Positions 8,011-16,624 of a stretch of DNA of 36,154 bases are shown here, piece by piece. Within the stretch, counting starts at the first letter, position 1; each line of letters opens with the position of its first letter. Under the pieces are notes generated by a model, which was not told where the DNA came from, made no database searches, and was given only the letters and a program-made list of their open reading frames with translations. The position numbers and the translations under genes are program-made. This DNA is from Deltaproteobacteria bacterium (GTDB lineage Bacteria > Bdellovibrionota_C > UBA2361 > OMII01), in NCBI GenBank assembly GCA_947491545.1, contig CANLJX010000016.1:1-36154 (forward strand). The letters run 5' to 3'.

Positions 8011-9936
8011 CTAGCGTGGTGCCTGCCCTGAAACGGCCCTAATAGCAGCTCCGAGCCGTCTCGAATCTTGGCTGAGACCCTGATCGTCAGGTGCGTGAAT
8101 GACCTCAACTTGAATTGTGACCGAGTTAGCTTTGGTTGGGATGGAAACAGTGAGAGGCACCCACTCGCCGGGTGCTGCTGGTCTGATTGAGGCGAGCAGC
8201 TCTCCTTGGGAGGAGAAGGCAGAGACCTGCTGTCCAGGCCAGGGAGACATAGCCTGTAGCGTGAAGCGCGTTGTGCCCCTGGGGAGTGAGAGTTCAGTCT
8301 GGTGGGATTGAAGCCAGCAGTGCTGCTCCTCGCGAGAGCCACATTCAACGGAAAGCTGCCCATCCTTTGATACAAGCGAGAGTTGCGCCGGGAACTCTTT
8401 TTGCGCGGCTTGAAGCGTTTGGTCTGTCACACGCAGCACGGTGATGGCCGGATTCTCTGGCTCATGCCTGTTGATTGGATTCCCCGGAATAGCGAGATCG
8501 ACGGCGAAGGGCAGCGACACAGCGTCTGCTTCGTTCGCCGGCAGCACTACGAGCGAGACGCCTTGTTGTGCCAACTGCGCAAGAGGCGTAACGGTGCTGT
8601 TGAATACCACGACCCCTGGGTGTCGCCACAACGCGGGGGCAGCTTGAATGGCGCCGGCCAGAGCCACATCTCCGCGGGAGCCCCCCATTTCTAGCCACTC
8701 ACGCAGGATTTCACGACTCTCTGGCTTGATCGCTTCCATCAGCGAAATTCGAGAGGCTGCCAGGAGCGGGGTCGCGAAGGCTGAGAGCGCGAGCAGCGAT
8801 GAGATTAGCAGCCGGACCGGCTCATAGCGCAGCGCTTGAGAGATGCGGTGCAGGCCAATGGCAGAAGCCACCGCGAGGTATGGCACTATTGCCACCATGT
8901 TCCTGGTGAAGTTTGTCTTTTGCGCCGCCATCAATGCGAAGTATGCGACGGGGAACGCAAGGAACACGAGCCGCTCAGGGGTTCGGCGCAGGGCGCATGA
9001 GATAGCTCCAACTGCGGCTAGCGCCGCTGCAACTGGACCTAGGCCATCAGACGCCATCCACCGCAGGTAGAACAGCGCCTGCCCAAAGCCAGGTGTTGCG
9101 CTGTGCCCTTCGTGCCCGGAGACGCTGTAGTGCCACACTTCGTATGAGAGGCCGGCCCAGAACTCGTTGAAGGAGAGGAGCGAGTAGGGGGCGCCGCACA
9201 GGTAGCCGAACGCCGGAGACAGGAGAGCAATCGCAAGCCCGGTGAAGCTGCGATCACGCAGCAGAGCCACGGCTAGAGGAACCACCGCTGCCGGGGCAGC
9301 GTTGTACTTCGTTGCGCCCGCGAGACCGGCGACTACTCCGCACAGCGCGAGCCACCGGCGGTGTTTTTCGGCCGACAGGGCTCGAATCCCCAGCACAGTA
9401 GAGAGGAGGCAGAAGAGAGCCATCGGGACATCAACCCCGATGATGTGGGAGTTGCTCAAGACTTCCGGCGACACAGTCACGAGCATGGCAGCCAAAAAAG
9501 CTCCCCATGGCGGCAACAGGAGGCGCAGCGCTAGGACGAACGTGAGAGCGATGATGCAAGCGCTCAGCCCAACGCTGAACCACCTGCTCCACTCAAGCAC
9601 TAAGGGGTGAGAAGCAGAGAAGGCGTATCCTCCTAGCCCGTATGGGTCACGCGTCCGGATCTCCTGCAGGCTGCCTAGCTCCCCGCGCAGCTTTCCCCAG
9701 GCTGCACTTGCCCAAACGACCGGCATCCGCAGGTAAAAGTGGAGCGCTGGCTTGTTAAAGTAGCTTGGGTTGAGGTCGAAGCGCTGCGCCATTTCAACTG
9801 TCCTGTTGAAATGGTGCGCATCGTCTTCGTGGTAGAAGTAGCGTGAGTTCGAGCCGACGAGCGGAGCGCGCAGGACGAGCGCCAACACCAAAGCGCAAGC
9901 GAGCATGGCAGCTTTCTTAAGAGCAGCTTCGCGCAT
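8011..9936 (-). CDS. GT39/ArnT-type polytopic membrane glycosyltransferase
   Basis: The 641-residue product is a GT-C-fold transferase of the PMT/ArnT type, which moves a sugar from a polyprenyl-phosphate donor to lipid or protein at the periplasmic face. After a first membrane helix (about 8-27) comes a periplasmic loop with the acidic motif YHEDDAHHFN (D38, D39), the expected position of the catalytic aspartate, then about ten further hydrophobic helices up to residue about 400. The last 230 residues form a soluble, probably periplasmic, beta-rich domain. GGGAGGAG just before the ATG at 9936 fixes the start, 12 bases after the nitroreductase stop. It is the last gene of a three-gene operon. 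The nearby ALG5-like enzyme (11905-12789) could supply its lipid-linked sugar; that link is inference. Confidence 0.85.
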   Translation of the reverse strand: MREAALKKAAMLACALVLALVLRAPLVGSNSRYFYHEDDAHHFNRTVEMAQRFDLNPSYFNKPALHFYLRMPVVWASAAWGKLRGELGSLQEIRTRDPYGLGGYAFSASHPLVLEWSRWFSVGLSACIIALTFVLALRLLLPPWGAFLAAMLVTVSPEVLSNSHIIGVDVPMALFCLLSTVLGIRALSAEKHRRWLALCGVVAGLAGATKYNAAPAAVVPLAVALLRDRSFTGLAIALLSPAFGYLCGAPYSLLSFNEFWAGLSYEVWHYSVSGHEGHSATPGFGQALFYLRWMASDGLGPVAAALAAVGAISCALRRTPERLVFLAFPVAYFALMAAQKTNFTRNMVAIVPYLAVASAIGLHRISQALRYEPVRLLISSLLALSAFATPLLAASRISLMEAIKPESREILREWLEMGGSRGDVALAGAIQAAPALWRHPGVVVFNSTVTPLAQLAQQGVSLVVLPANEADAVSLPFAVDLAIPGNPINRHEPENPAITVLRVTDQTLQAAQKEFPAQLSLVSKDGQLSVECGSREEQHCWLQSHQTELSLPRGTTRFTLQAMSPWPGQQVSAFSSQGELLASIRPAAPGEWVPLTVSIPTKANSVTIQVEVIHAPDDQGLSQDSRRLGAAIRAVSGQAPR

Positions 9937-9948
9937 CTCTCCTCCCGT

Positions 9949-10605
9949 CTACCGGCAGGTGAACACGCTCTCTGCGGGGAGTCGCACCTTCTCAAGCGAT
10001 GCCAAGGCGTCGTCTTCAGCCCGGTAGCCGAGTGCCACCGCGACTTTGGTAGAGAAGCCCTTCGCTGGAAGGCCGAGCGCCTCGTTGTAGAACGCAGGAT
10101 CGATCCCCTCGAGCGGGCATGCATCGATGCCGAGCATTGCTGCAGTTGTCAGCAGCATGCCGAGCGCCAGGTAAAGCTGGTGCGTGGCCCACGACTCAAC
10201 TGCGCCGGGCTTGTTGGCCATGGCGGAGAGGAATCCGTCGATCATTCCGCGGTACGGGTCGAGGCTCGATTCAGGGATGTTGCGAGTTGTTGCCGCACGC
10301 TTAATGAAGTCGCTGATGTACGCCGCATCGACTGATGTTCGCGCTGCGAGCACCACGAGGTGGGAAGCATCCGTAACCTGCGGCTGCTTCCATGATGCCT
10401 CGCGCAGGCTCTCTCGGAGTTTTGCGTCGGAAACCGAGACGAAATGCCAGGGCTGAAGCCCGAAAGACGACGGGGCCAGCAGAAGTGCCTGCTCTAGGGT
10501 CTTCCAGTCGGCGCTGGAAATCTTCTTCTCTGGATTGAAGCGCTTCGTGGCGTACCGCCAAGCGAGCCGTTGTTCGATCTGGGCGTTAGAGAGGTTGTCA
10601 GACAT
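9949..10605 (-). CDS. NAD(P)H-dependent nitroreductase-family flavoenzyme
   Basis: The 218-residue product is an FMN-dependent oxidoreductase of the NfsB/nitroreductase family, which passes electrons from NAD(P)H to nitroaromatics, quinones or similar acceptors in the cytoplasm. Diagnostic segments are RYATKRFNPEKKIS near residue 20 (FMN phosphate contacts), LLAPSSFGLQPWHFVSV (about 42-58), and ACPLEGIDPAFYNEALGLP (about 165-183), all closely matching NfsB enzymes. CGGAGAA lies six bases before the ATG at 10605. It is the middle gene of a minus-strand operon, 18 bases after the methyltransferase and 12 before the GT39 gene. The physiological substrate is not deducible from context. Confidence 0.93.
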   Translation of the reverse strand: MSDNLSNAQIEQRLAWRYATKRFNPEKKISSADWKTLEQALLLAPSSFGLQPWHFVSVSDAKLRESLREASWKQPQVTDASHLVVLAARTSVDAAYISDFIKRAATTRNIPESSLDPYRGMIDGFLSAMANKPGAVESWATHQLYLALGMLLTTAAMLGIDACPLEGIDPAFYNEALGLPAKGFSTKVAVALGYRAEDDALASLEKVRLPAESVFTCR

Positions 10606-10623
10606 GTTTTTCTCCGTTTGTTG

Positions 10624-11484
10624 TTACGATGTGTGCGAAAGGGTGATGAGCGATCCAGCGGGCATCGTTCGCTCGGTGCGCTCCTCTTTGAGCGAGAGCG
10701 GCTCAATAGCAATCTGAACGCCTTGGTCACTAAATCGGTCGAGAGCGATGTTGCGCGCCACATCAGAGGTGCTGGCGGCGCTGTGGTTCGTGAAGAAAAC
10801 CACCCCTGCTTCGGGGGCCAGCACATCGAGCACGAGGTTTACGATGTCAGGAGTCTTTTCCTCCAGGGTCCACGAAGCATTCTTTGAGACTCTGCTAAAC
10901 GACGGCGGATCGATGATGATAATGTCGTACACGTTCGACTTCCGTGCTTCGCGCGCCATGAAGGCCAAGGCATCATCGACAATCCAGCGGACCCGGTCTG
11001 AAGCACTGGTATTGAGCTGCACGTTTTGCTTCGCCCAGTCGATAGCGCGCTTTGCGAGGTCGACATGAGTCACGAGAACGTCGCCGTGTTTTGCGCAGAA
11101 AGCCGTGGCGAGCCCCGTGTATGCGAAGAGGTTTAAGACTCGCACGGGCTTGCTGCCGCGCGAGCGGAACTGCTCAAGCGCGGATCCGATCCGCGGCAGG
11201 TAGAGCGCATGCTCGGGAAAGATTCCGAGCTGTCCGTTCGACATGAGCTCTAGCTCCAGCTCAACTCCGGCTACTGAAGCCTTCCACGAGCTAAAAGACG
11301 CGCGCTCGGTTTCCCAGCGATCCGGGGGCGAGTAGACCGCGTCTGCGCTCTCCCAGATTGCGTCATTCCTCCTGCGCCATGCGCTTAAGCTTGAGGGGCG
11401 GTCAACTACGACGTCGCCGAAGCGCTCTAGCTTTCGGCCATCGCCGGAATCGAGCAGGGAGTAGCCTTCAATCTGGGAATTCAT
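10624..11484 (-). CDS. Class I SAM-dependent methyltransferase, RlmI/RlmK C-domain-like
   Basis: The 286-residue product matches the catalytic half of rRNA cytosine/guanine methyltransferases of the RlmI/RlmK group. Motif I is LNLFAYTGLATAF, followed by VTHVDLAKRAIDWAKQN (acidic residue for the ribose hydroxyls), a VRWIVDDALAF motif, and IIIDPPSFSR, the conserved DPPS-type catalytic motif. The RNA-binding PUA domain that opens true RlmI is absent. Instead a 100-residue N-terminal part with WETE and GIFPEHA is seen, as in the free-standing members of this family. The substrate is probably RNA but is not proven. It is first in the operon with the nitroreductase and GT39 genes. No clear ribosome-binding site precedes the ATG at 11484. 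Confidence 0.85.
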   Translation of the reverse strand: MNSQIEGYSLLDSGDGRKLERFGDVVVDRPSSLSAWRRRNDAIWESADAVYSPPDRWETERASFSSWKASVAGVELELELMSNGQLGIFPEHALYLPRIGSALEQFRSRGSKPVRVLNLFAYTGLATAFCAKHGDVLVTHVDLAKRAIDWAKQNVQLNTSASDRVRWIVDDALAFMAREARKSNVYDIIIIDPPSFSRVSKNASWTLEEKTPDIVNLVLDVLAPEAGVVFFTNHSAASTSDVARNIALDRFSDQGVQIAIEPLSLKEERTERTMPAGSLITLSHTS

Positions 11485-11675
11485 AGGCGCGGAGTATGAC
11501 AGAAAGGAGACTCTTGGGACACCAAGCCGGGGCTCTGGCAGACCCGAAAAAGCATCGGCATATCAGGCGGTTGGCTTGTCGTGAGATTGTGGCTCCTGAA
11601 AAACCGCGCAGGTGCCGACTCCTTATCCTTGGCAGAAGTCGCCAATGACGTCTGGCTGTAACCGGAGGTAACACC

Positions 11676-11930
11676 GTGCTGTGCCGTACCAAGCTCAACG
11701 AAGTCCAGTTCTATCTCGACCGAAGCAAAGACTCTCTCCTCGCAACGCTGCGCAGCGTTCTCACTAATCCGCGACTCTCTGACGAGGACCGGATGCTGCT
11801 CCTACGCATGATGGGCGACCACCACCGGCAGGTCTTTGAGCTGATCGACAGCCGGATTCAAGAGGGGGAGCGAAAGGGTACGGCGATGGCTAAAGCGCAG
11901 CTGCTTAGCGCGCAGGAGGCGAAGCAGTAG
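11676..11930 (+). CDS. Small unknown protein, 84 residues
   Basis: I do not recognise this protein. It is predicted to be helical, charged and soluble, with no signal peptide or membrane segment: the first half has a heptad-like run of Leu/Phe (YLDRSKDSLLATLRSVL), the second is rich in Arg, Glu and Gln. The start is a GTG supported by an excellent GGAGGT six bases upstream (11664-11669), the main reason to believe it. Its last 26 bases overlap, tail to tail, with the end of the minus-strand glycosyltransferase gene. It stands alone on its strand, divergent from the methyltransferase operon. Confidence 0.6.
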   Translation: MLCRTKLNEVQFYLDRSKDSLLATLRSVLTNPRLSDEDRMLLLRMMGDHHRQVFELIDSRIQEGERKGTAMAKAQLLSAQEAKQ

Positions 11931-12789
11931 CGGCCAGACTGGCAGTAGGAGAGCCTTCGGTCTCGATAGCTTCGAAGCTCCGCTCAAATTGCTCGTACTG
12001 CTCGCGTGAGACCCCACGGTGCAGCACCCGGAAGCGGAAGACGTCTCGGAACATTAAAATCGCGTCGAGCACGAGGTTTACCTTAGAGCCTGGCACGTTC
12101 GTCCAGTTTATCGGCACTTCCGCGATTCGCAGCCCCGCCTTGTGAGCGAGGAACAGCAGCTCTACGTCGAAGCTGAAACGGTCGGAGGTCTGCCTACGGA
12201 AGAGGAACAGGGCAGCCTTGCGGTTAAACATCTTGAAGCCGCACTGCGTGTCGGCGATTGAGGGAAGCAGGATAGCGTTGACGCAGCGGTTAAAGACGCG
12301 ACCCAGAACCTTGCGGTGGATTGAGGTCGCCACTCGCGTTTCGGACGACGCTTTCGCTCGCGATCCAATAGCGATGTCGTTTCCAGCTTCGAGAGCGGCC
12401 TGAAGTCGCTCCACTTCCTGGATCGGGGTGGCTCCGTCTGCATCAGCGAAGAGAACTCGCTTGCCGTGGCTGTTGAGGACACCGAGCCGCACTGCGTGCC
12501 CCTTGCCGTGATTCTTAGGGAGCTGTATGAGCCTGACTTCGGGCCGAACACGCTCGAACTTGCGAACTACTTCGGCCGTGTTGTCGGAGCTGCCATCGTC
12601 GACGACGACCACTTCGTAGCGGCAACCCTTACGGTCGAAGAAGTCGATGATGTCGATCATCGTCGGCGGAAGGCGCCGCTCTTCGTTGTACGCGGGAACA
12701 ACGATGCTGATGTCGACCGTCGGGGCAGAGACGGGCTGGCGTTCCATCCAGTCGTTGAGTCTCTCAGTTGTCGAGGGTTGCAAATTCAT
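11905..12789 (-). CDS. ALG5-like GT2 polyprenyl-phosphate glycosyltransferase
   Basis: This is a family-2 glycosyltransferase resembling dolichyl-phosphate beta-glucosyltransferase (ALG5) and its bacterial relatives, which charge a polyprenyl phosphate with a sugar from a nucleotide donor at the cytoplasmic face. Visible motifs are ISIVVPAYNEERRLPPT, VVVVDDGSSDNT, KNHGKGHAVRLG, the metal-binding DxD in FADADGATP, DIAIGSRA, and QCGFKMFNR with FSFDVELLFLAHKAG, all typical of this subgroup. It lacks the C-terminal membrane helices found in some relatives. The frame opens at a TTG (12879) without a ribosome-binding site; the ATG at 12789 is preferred because the conserved domain begins soon after it and a hairpin occupies the upstream stretch. 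The product could feed the GT39 enzyme encoded nearby. Confidence 0.88.
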   Translation of the reverse strand: MNLQPSTTERLNDWMERQPVSAPTVDISIVVPAYNEERRLPPTMIDIIDFFDRKGCRYEVVVVDDGSSDNTAEVVRKFERVRPEVRLIQLPKNHGKGHAVRLGVLNSHGKRVLFADADGATPIQEVERLQAALEAGNDIAIGSRAKASSETRVATSIHRKVLGRVFNRCVNAILLPSIADTQCGFKMFNRKAALFLFRRQTSDRFSFDVELLFLAHKAGLRIAEVPINWTNVPGSKVNLVLDAILMFRDVFRFRVLHRGVSREQYEQFERSFEAIETEGSPTASLAATASPPAR

Positions 12790-12851
12790 CCGAGCGCAAA
12801 AAGGGTAATGGTCGGTGATAGTAACGCAATGTCCGCACGCTTCACAGTCAT

Positions 12852-12873
12852 CCCCTTGAGCCAACTTAAGGGG
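12852..12873 (-). promoter_or_regulatory. Stem-loop in the leader of the ALG5-like gene
   Basis: CCCCTT at 12852-12857 pairs with AAGGGG at 12868-12873 across a 10-base loop, partly extended by further pairs. It lies upstream of the preferred ATG at 12789, so it would form in the 5' leader on the minus strand. No T-run follows. Function unknown. Confidence 0.3.
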
Positions 12874-12953
12874 TGCCAAGAAGGTAAGATGGGGGCCCGC
12901 GGAGGGGCGATTCGGCTGCAGCTTTTACGGGTGGTGGGATATCCGAAGGGGTC

Positions 12954-12983
12954 TTACAGTGACGCAGCGGCAACGCCTATAAA
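12954..12983 (+). promoter_or_regulatory. Possible sigma-70-type promoter for the DUF255 gene
   Basis: TTACAG (12954-12959) and TATAAA (12978-12983) are separated by 18 bases, a workable -35/-10 pair, in the divergent gap between the ALG5-like gene and the DUF255 gene. Transcription from it would begin only about nine bases before the ATG at 12999, giving a very short leader. The match is modest and could be chance. Confidence 0.25.
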
Positions 12984-12998
12984 GTGAGTGGAATCAAC

Positions 12999-14795
12999 AT
13001 GCTAAGAAACGCTTCTCGGGCGCGTCTCGCGGCTCTCGCCAGCGCTTTGCTCGTATTGCTCTGGGTGCCGTTAGCCCTTGCAGCTCCAACACTCACTGGC
13101 CCCTGGGAGGGGTGGAGCGACGGACTCTTCAAGCGCGCGGCTCAGCAGAAGAAGCTTGTGCTGCTCGACCTTGAGGCGCGCTGGTGCCACTGGTGCCACG
13201 TCATGGACGAGGAGACTTACTCTAACCAGAGGGTCGCTGAGATCCTCAACAAGAACTTCATCCTCGTTCGGGTCGACCAAGACTCGCGCCCCGACTTGAG
13301 TGCGCGCTACAAGGACTACGGCTGGCCTGCGACGATTATCTTCAACTCAAAGGGCGAAGAGATTGAAAAGCTCTCGGGTTTCCAGTCACCTGACGAGTTC
13401 CTCCCGGTGCTACAGGCAGCAATCGCCGACCCAAAACCGAGGGAGCCATCGCAGACCGCGCTTTCGAAAGCGGATGTTGTTTCAAGCTTGCCTGACGGCA
13501 TCCGAACGCTCGTCACAGCGGATCACGCAAAAGCGGTCGATCGAGAGATCGGAGGACTGAAGACGAGCCACCGCTACCTCGACCCAGACTCCGTTGAATT
13601 TGGAATCACGAGAGCCGCAACCGGCGACAAGGAGAACGCGCAGTGGGTGATAAAGACCCTCGACGCCAACGAGAAGCTGATCGATCCGGTGTGGGGAGGT
13701 GTCTACCAGTATTCGACCAGGCGTGGCTGGGATCACCCGCACTTCGAAAAAATCATGCCGTCGCAGATGGCGAATATCCGGTTATATGCCTTCGCCTACC
13801 GGGTCTTCGGAGAGGATCGCTACCTAAAAGACGCTCGGACAGTTGCCTTGTACCTCAATTCCTTTCTGCGCGGCGAGAACGGCGCTTACTTCACAAGCCA
13901 AGACGCTGACATCGTGCCGGGGCAGCACTCCGATGAGTACTTTTCGCTTGGGGACGAGGATCGCCGAGCGCGGGGGATACCGGCTGTCGACGAGCATCAG
14001 TACGCACGAGAGAACGGGATGGCGGCCCTTGCCATGACAGATCTCTACCTCACAACCGGGGAGACTCAGTACCTTAACGCAGCAACGGCGGCTGCCAAGT
14101 GGGTGATGGCAAACCGTCGTCGTCCTGATGGCGGCTTTCGGCATGGAGACGGAAGTAGCGAGGCGCCCTATCTTGCCGACACGCTCTGGATGGGTCGAGG
14201 ACTCCTTGCTCTCTACGCAGCAACCGGGGACCGCTCATTTCTTGAGTCAGCGCGGCAGGCTGTTGATTTCATCCGACGTGAATTTCCGAATCCCGAGGGA
14301 GCGGGCTTCTTCTCGTCTTCGCCGAGGGGCTCGGGTGGCCTAAAGCCAGCGATTCGATTGGACGACAACATTGTGCTTGCGCGGCTCGCCAATGAGCTGT
14401 TTCGTTACACCGGAGATGAGCAGTATCGCGCCACCGCAGCCAGGGCGCTCTCGTATGCGGCGCAGCGTCAGGTGCTGACTGAGTCGATCTCAGAGCCGGG
14501 GGTGATCCTTGCCGGCGAGGAGCTGGCGTCCGACCCGCCACACGTCACGACGGTTGGCCCCAAGGGAGATGCTGTCGCGCAGTCGCTCTTCGCCTCTACT
14601 CGCAAGCTGCCGGCGATGTACGTGCGGCGAGAGTGGTGGGACCGGGCCGAGGGGCCGATGCCGAACCCCGACGTGCAGTACCCTGCACTCCCGAAAGCGG
14701 CGGGCTTTGTGTGCGCGAACAAGCGATGCTCGCTCCCGATTTTTGCTGCGGATGAGCTCAGGAGCCGAATTGCAGAGGTCTTCAAGCCGAAGTAG
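12999..14795 (+). CDS. Exported DUF255 thioredoxin-domain / six-hairpin protein (YyaL, SPATA20-like)
   Basis: The product joins a thioredoxin-like DUF255 domain to an (alpha/alpha)6-barrel, the architecture of the YyaL/SPATA20 family, whose biochemical function is not established. An N-terminal hydrophobic stretch ending in LALAAP looks like a signal peptide, unlike many family members, so the protein is probably periplasmic. The thioredoxin part shows LLDLEARWCHWCHVMDEE, with two CxxC-like cysteine pairs in WCHWCH, and the cis-proline region GWPATIIFN. The barrel part contains repeated helix pairs with FTSQDAD and the YFSLGDE stretch. At about 598 residues it is somewhat shorter than the roughly 680 of cytoplasmic relatives. 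A GTG at 12984 is an alternative start. The Nudix gene begins nine bases after its stop, so the two are probably co-transcribed. Confidence 0.88.
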   Translation: MLRNASRARLAALASALLVLLWVPLALAAPTLTGPWEGWSDGLFKRAAQQKKLVLLDLEARWCHWCHVMDEETYSNQRVAEILNKNFILVRVDQDSRPDLSARYKDYGWPATIIFNSKGEEIEKLSGFQSPDEFLPVLQAAIADPKPREPSQTALSKADVVSSLPDGIRTLVTADHAKAVDREIGGLKTSHRYLDPDSVEFGITRAATGDKENAQWVIKTLDANEKLIDPVWGGVYQYSTRRGWDHPHFEKIMPSQMANIRLYAFAYRVFGEDRYLKDARTVALYLNSFLRGENGAYFTSQDADIVPGQHSDEYFSLGDEDRRARGIPAVDEHQYARENGMAALAMTDLYLTTGETQYLNAATAAAKWVMANRRRPDGGFRHGDGSSEAPYLADTLWMGRGLLALYAATGDRSFLESARQAVDFIRREFPNPEGAGFFSSSPRGSGGLKPAIRLDDNIVLARLANELFRYTGDEQYRATAARALSYAAQRQVLTESISEPGVILAGEELASDPPHVTTVGPKGDAVAQSLFASTRKLPAMYVRREWWDRAEGPMPNPDVQYPALPKAAGFVCANKRCSLPIFAADELRSRIAEVFKPK

Positions 14796-14804
14796 CCTGC
14801 GAGC

Positions 14805-15326
14805 ATGAAAATAGTCAGCTCACAGGTGCTCTACGAGGGGAAGTTGCGCGGTGTGCGCGATGTGCTTGAGGCGGAGGACGGCAGGCGCTTTCGTCACGAG
14901 ACGATCGAGCACCCGGGTGCGGTGGTGATCCTGCCGATTCGAGACGATGGAGCAATGCTCTTCGTCGAGCAGTATAGGCACTCTGTCAGGCGCACGCTGC
15001 TTGAGCTGCCAGCCGGAACCCTTGAGAAGGGAGAGTCCCCGCAAGTCTGCGCCCAGCGCGAGCTGCAGGAGGAGATCGGCATGGCGGCTCGGGATCTCAT
15101 TGCTGTGGGAACCCTGCTTCCGGCGCCGGGCTTCTGCAATGAAGAACAGCACATCTTCGTCGCAAAAGGGCTCTTTCCCAGCAAGGCAACACCCGACGAT
15201 GATGAGTCCATAACAGTGGTGCCACTCCAGCGTGCCGAGGTAGACGAAGCGATTCGTTCTGGACGGCTTGTGGACGCAAAGTCATTGGCGCTTCTCATGC
15301 GGGCACAGGTTGGTGGGCTGGTGTAA
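14805..15326 (+). CDS. Nudix hydrolase, ADP-ribose pyrophosphatase-like
   Basis: The 173-residue protein closely resembles NudF-type ADP-sugar pyrophosphatases, which split ADP-ribose into AMP and ribose 5-phosphate in the cytoplasm. The Nudix box is intact: G71-x5-E77-x7-R85-E86-L-Q-E89-E90-x-G92. The preceding HPGAVVILPIRDDGAMLFVEQYRHSVRRTLLELPAG and the following APGFCNEEQHIFVAKGL are both diagnostic of the ADP-ribose group, including the loop with Glu residues that bind substrate. It sits between the DUF255 and TMEM43 genes with gaps of 9 and 11 bases, forming a likely three-gene operon. Other ADP-sugars could be the true substrate. Confidence 0.92.
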   Translation: MKIVSSQVLYEGKLRGVRDVLEAEDGRRFRHETIEHPGAVVILPIRDDGAMLFVEQYRHSVRRTLLELPAGTLEKGESPQVCAQRELQEEIGMAARDLIAVGTLLPAPGFCNEEQHIFVAKGLFPSKATPDDDESITVVPLQRAEVDEAIRSGRLVDAKSLALLMRAQVGGLV

Positions 15327-15337
15327 GACGGTAGGGT

Positions 15338-16306
15338 ATGGCTCGTAACGTTACGACAGCTGCTCGGTCATTTCTTGGCGTGTTTACGGCTTTTTGCGGT
15401 TTCGCGTTGATGTGGGTCGGCGCTACCCGGGATGCCGGCAACCGTGCCGAGGTGGATCAGGCATTCATCAGAGCTGTTAAGATCGATCCAAATGCTCCCG
15501 ATCCCTCTAAGAACGGCAGTATCGTCATAGCCCCAGGAACTCTGAATGGCAGCGGATCGATAGGGGATGAATTTGTTAAGCCAGGCGACTACGTCATTCT
15601 CAAGCGCAACGTCGAGATGCTGCAGTGGAGAGAGTCGTTTCCGCGCGGCAGCACGGATCCCGAGTACCGAATTGAGTGGGTGGCAGGGCAGGTCAACTTC
15701 TTCGGTTTTCAGCAGCCGCAGGGGCATGAGAATCCGCTCCTGACTGTAAGCCCAGAAACGTTTGTAGCGCCGAATCCGCGATTCTCTGGCTTCGATGGCT
15801 CGCGCATCGTCTCGACGATGAGCCCGAAAGAGGTCCTTTCGCTGACACCAGAAGTGCTTGCAAAGTCCGGCCAAGAGATCGTCGACGATAAGATCGTCAT
15901 CCGAAGGAATCTCGGCGCAGCCGCCCTTGGCATCGGGGATATGCGGGTATGGTATACAGTTGTTCGCCCTGGTCCGTACACCATCATGGCTGTGCAAGCC
16001 GACGAGCGGACCCTGTTCGGCAGCAACATCGACAACAACACGATCATCCTCCCCGGTTCGCTCTCTAAGGAGGAGTTTCTGAAGGTCTCAGTCGGAGAGC
16101 AAGGAGACAGCGGTAACTACAGCATCATGCTCATGGGCGCAGCGATACTCTTCGTTGGTCTCTGCTCGATCCTAGCGCGCTACAGCTCAACTCTTGACCT
16201 TCGTCCGAAGCTGAATGTGAAGGGACCGGCAGCCGTGGCCGTTTTGTCCCTCGGAATTTCGCTTGTGTCGCTCTTTGTCTTCTTTGTGCTGGCCCTGCTT
16301 GGCTAA
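15338..16306 (+). CDS. TMEM43-family membrane protein
   Basis: The 322-residue product has the layout of bacterial TMEM43 homologues: one N-terminal membrane helix (about 10-28), a large extracytoplasmic region of some 230 residues, and two closing helices (about 264-285 and 296-321). Within the large region, LKRNVEMLQWRES, IEWVAGQVNFFGFQQPQGHENP and MRVWYTVVRPGPYTIMAVQ carry the family's conserved aromatic and Glu/Trp positions. Human TMEM43 (LUMA) is an endoplasmic-reticulum/nuclear-envelope protein; the bacterial role is unknown, though a membrane-stress or defence link has been suggested for prokaryotic members. The ATG at 15338 has GTAGGG just before it. It is last in a probable operon with the Nudix and DUF255 genes. 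Confidence 0.85.
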   Translation: MARNVTTAARSFLGVFTAFCGFALMWVGATRDAGNRAEVDQAFIRAVKIDPNAPDPSKNGSIVIAPGTLNGSGSIGDEFVKPGDYVILKRNVEMLQWRESFPRGSTDPEYRIEWVAGQVNFFGFQQPQGHENPLLTVSPETFVAPNPRFSGFDGSRIVSTMSPKEVLSLTPEVLAKSGQEIVDDKIVIRRNLGAAALGIGDMRVWYTVVRPGPYTIMAVQADERTLFGSNIDNNTIILPGSLSKEEFLKVSVGEQGDSGNYSIMLMGAAILFVGLCSILARYSSTLDLRPKLNVKGPAAVAVLSLGISLVSLFVFFVLALLG

Positions 16307-16624
16307 TCTCAGCCGCATGTAATTCCCTGCGTGCTAGCCCGATTGCTCATACGGAGCTCTTATTTCAAGTGCGACTTTCGTATGCGCTGAAATCCGAGAA
16401 TCGGTGTCGTGATGAGCCTAACATGCTGTTTGTGCACGCTCTTTGTATCGCAAGCGGTCGCGAAGTCTCAGAGAACTCGCGGTTGCGGTAGTCGTGCGCT
16501 TCGAACTTTCTTCGGCAAGTGACCCCTTTTCTGTTGGGGCCTCGCCAATTATTGTTCTGCTCTTCCGACCGGGCCAAGACCTGGTGGGTAACTTTGGTGA
16601 TCGAATAGTTGAAAGGTGAGGGCC
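16307..16624. other. 318-base gap without an identified gene
   Basis: I see no gene or clear terminator here. A 14-base sequence at 16466-16479 (TCTCAGAGAACTCG) recurs in the same orientation at 18448-18461, just beyond the next two genes. The last 20 bases hold the ribosome-binding site of the next gene. Confidence 0.5.
16466..16479 (+). repeat. 14-base direct repeat, left copy
   Basis: TCTCAGAGAACTCG is identical at 16466-16479 and 18448-18461, and GGT follows one base later in both. The copies flank the two-gene unit 16625-18276. It could mark an old insertion, or be a shared regulatory or remnant sequence; with only 14 bases chance cannot be excluded. Confidence 0.4.

Noticed and set aside
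12790-12879. N-terminal extension of the ALG5-like protein starting at a TTG, with four cysteines (CEACGHCVTI...FC)
   Set aside because: No ribosome-binding site precedes the TTG, the stretch holds a leader hairpin, and the conserved domain starts after the ATG at 12789. A zinc-binding extension is not excluded but is not supported.
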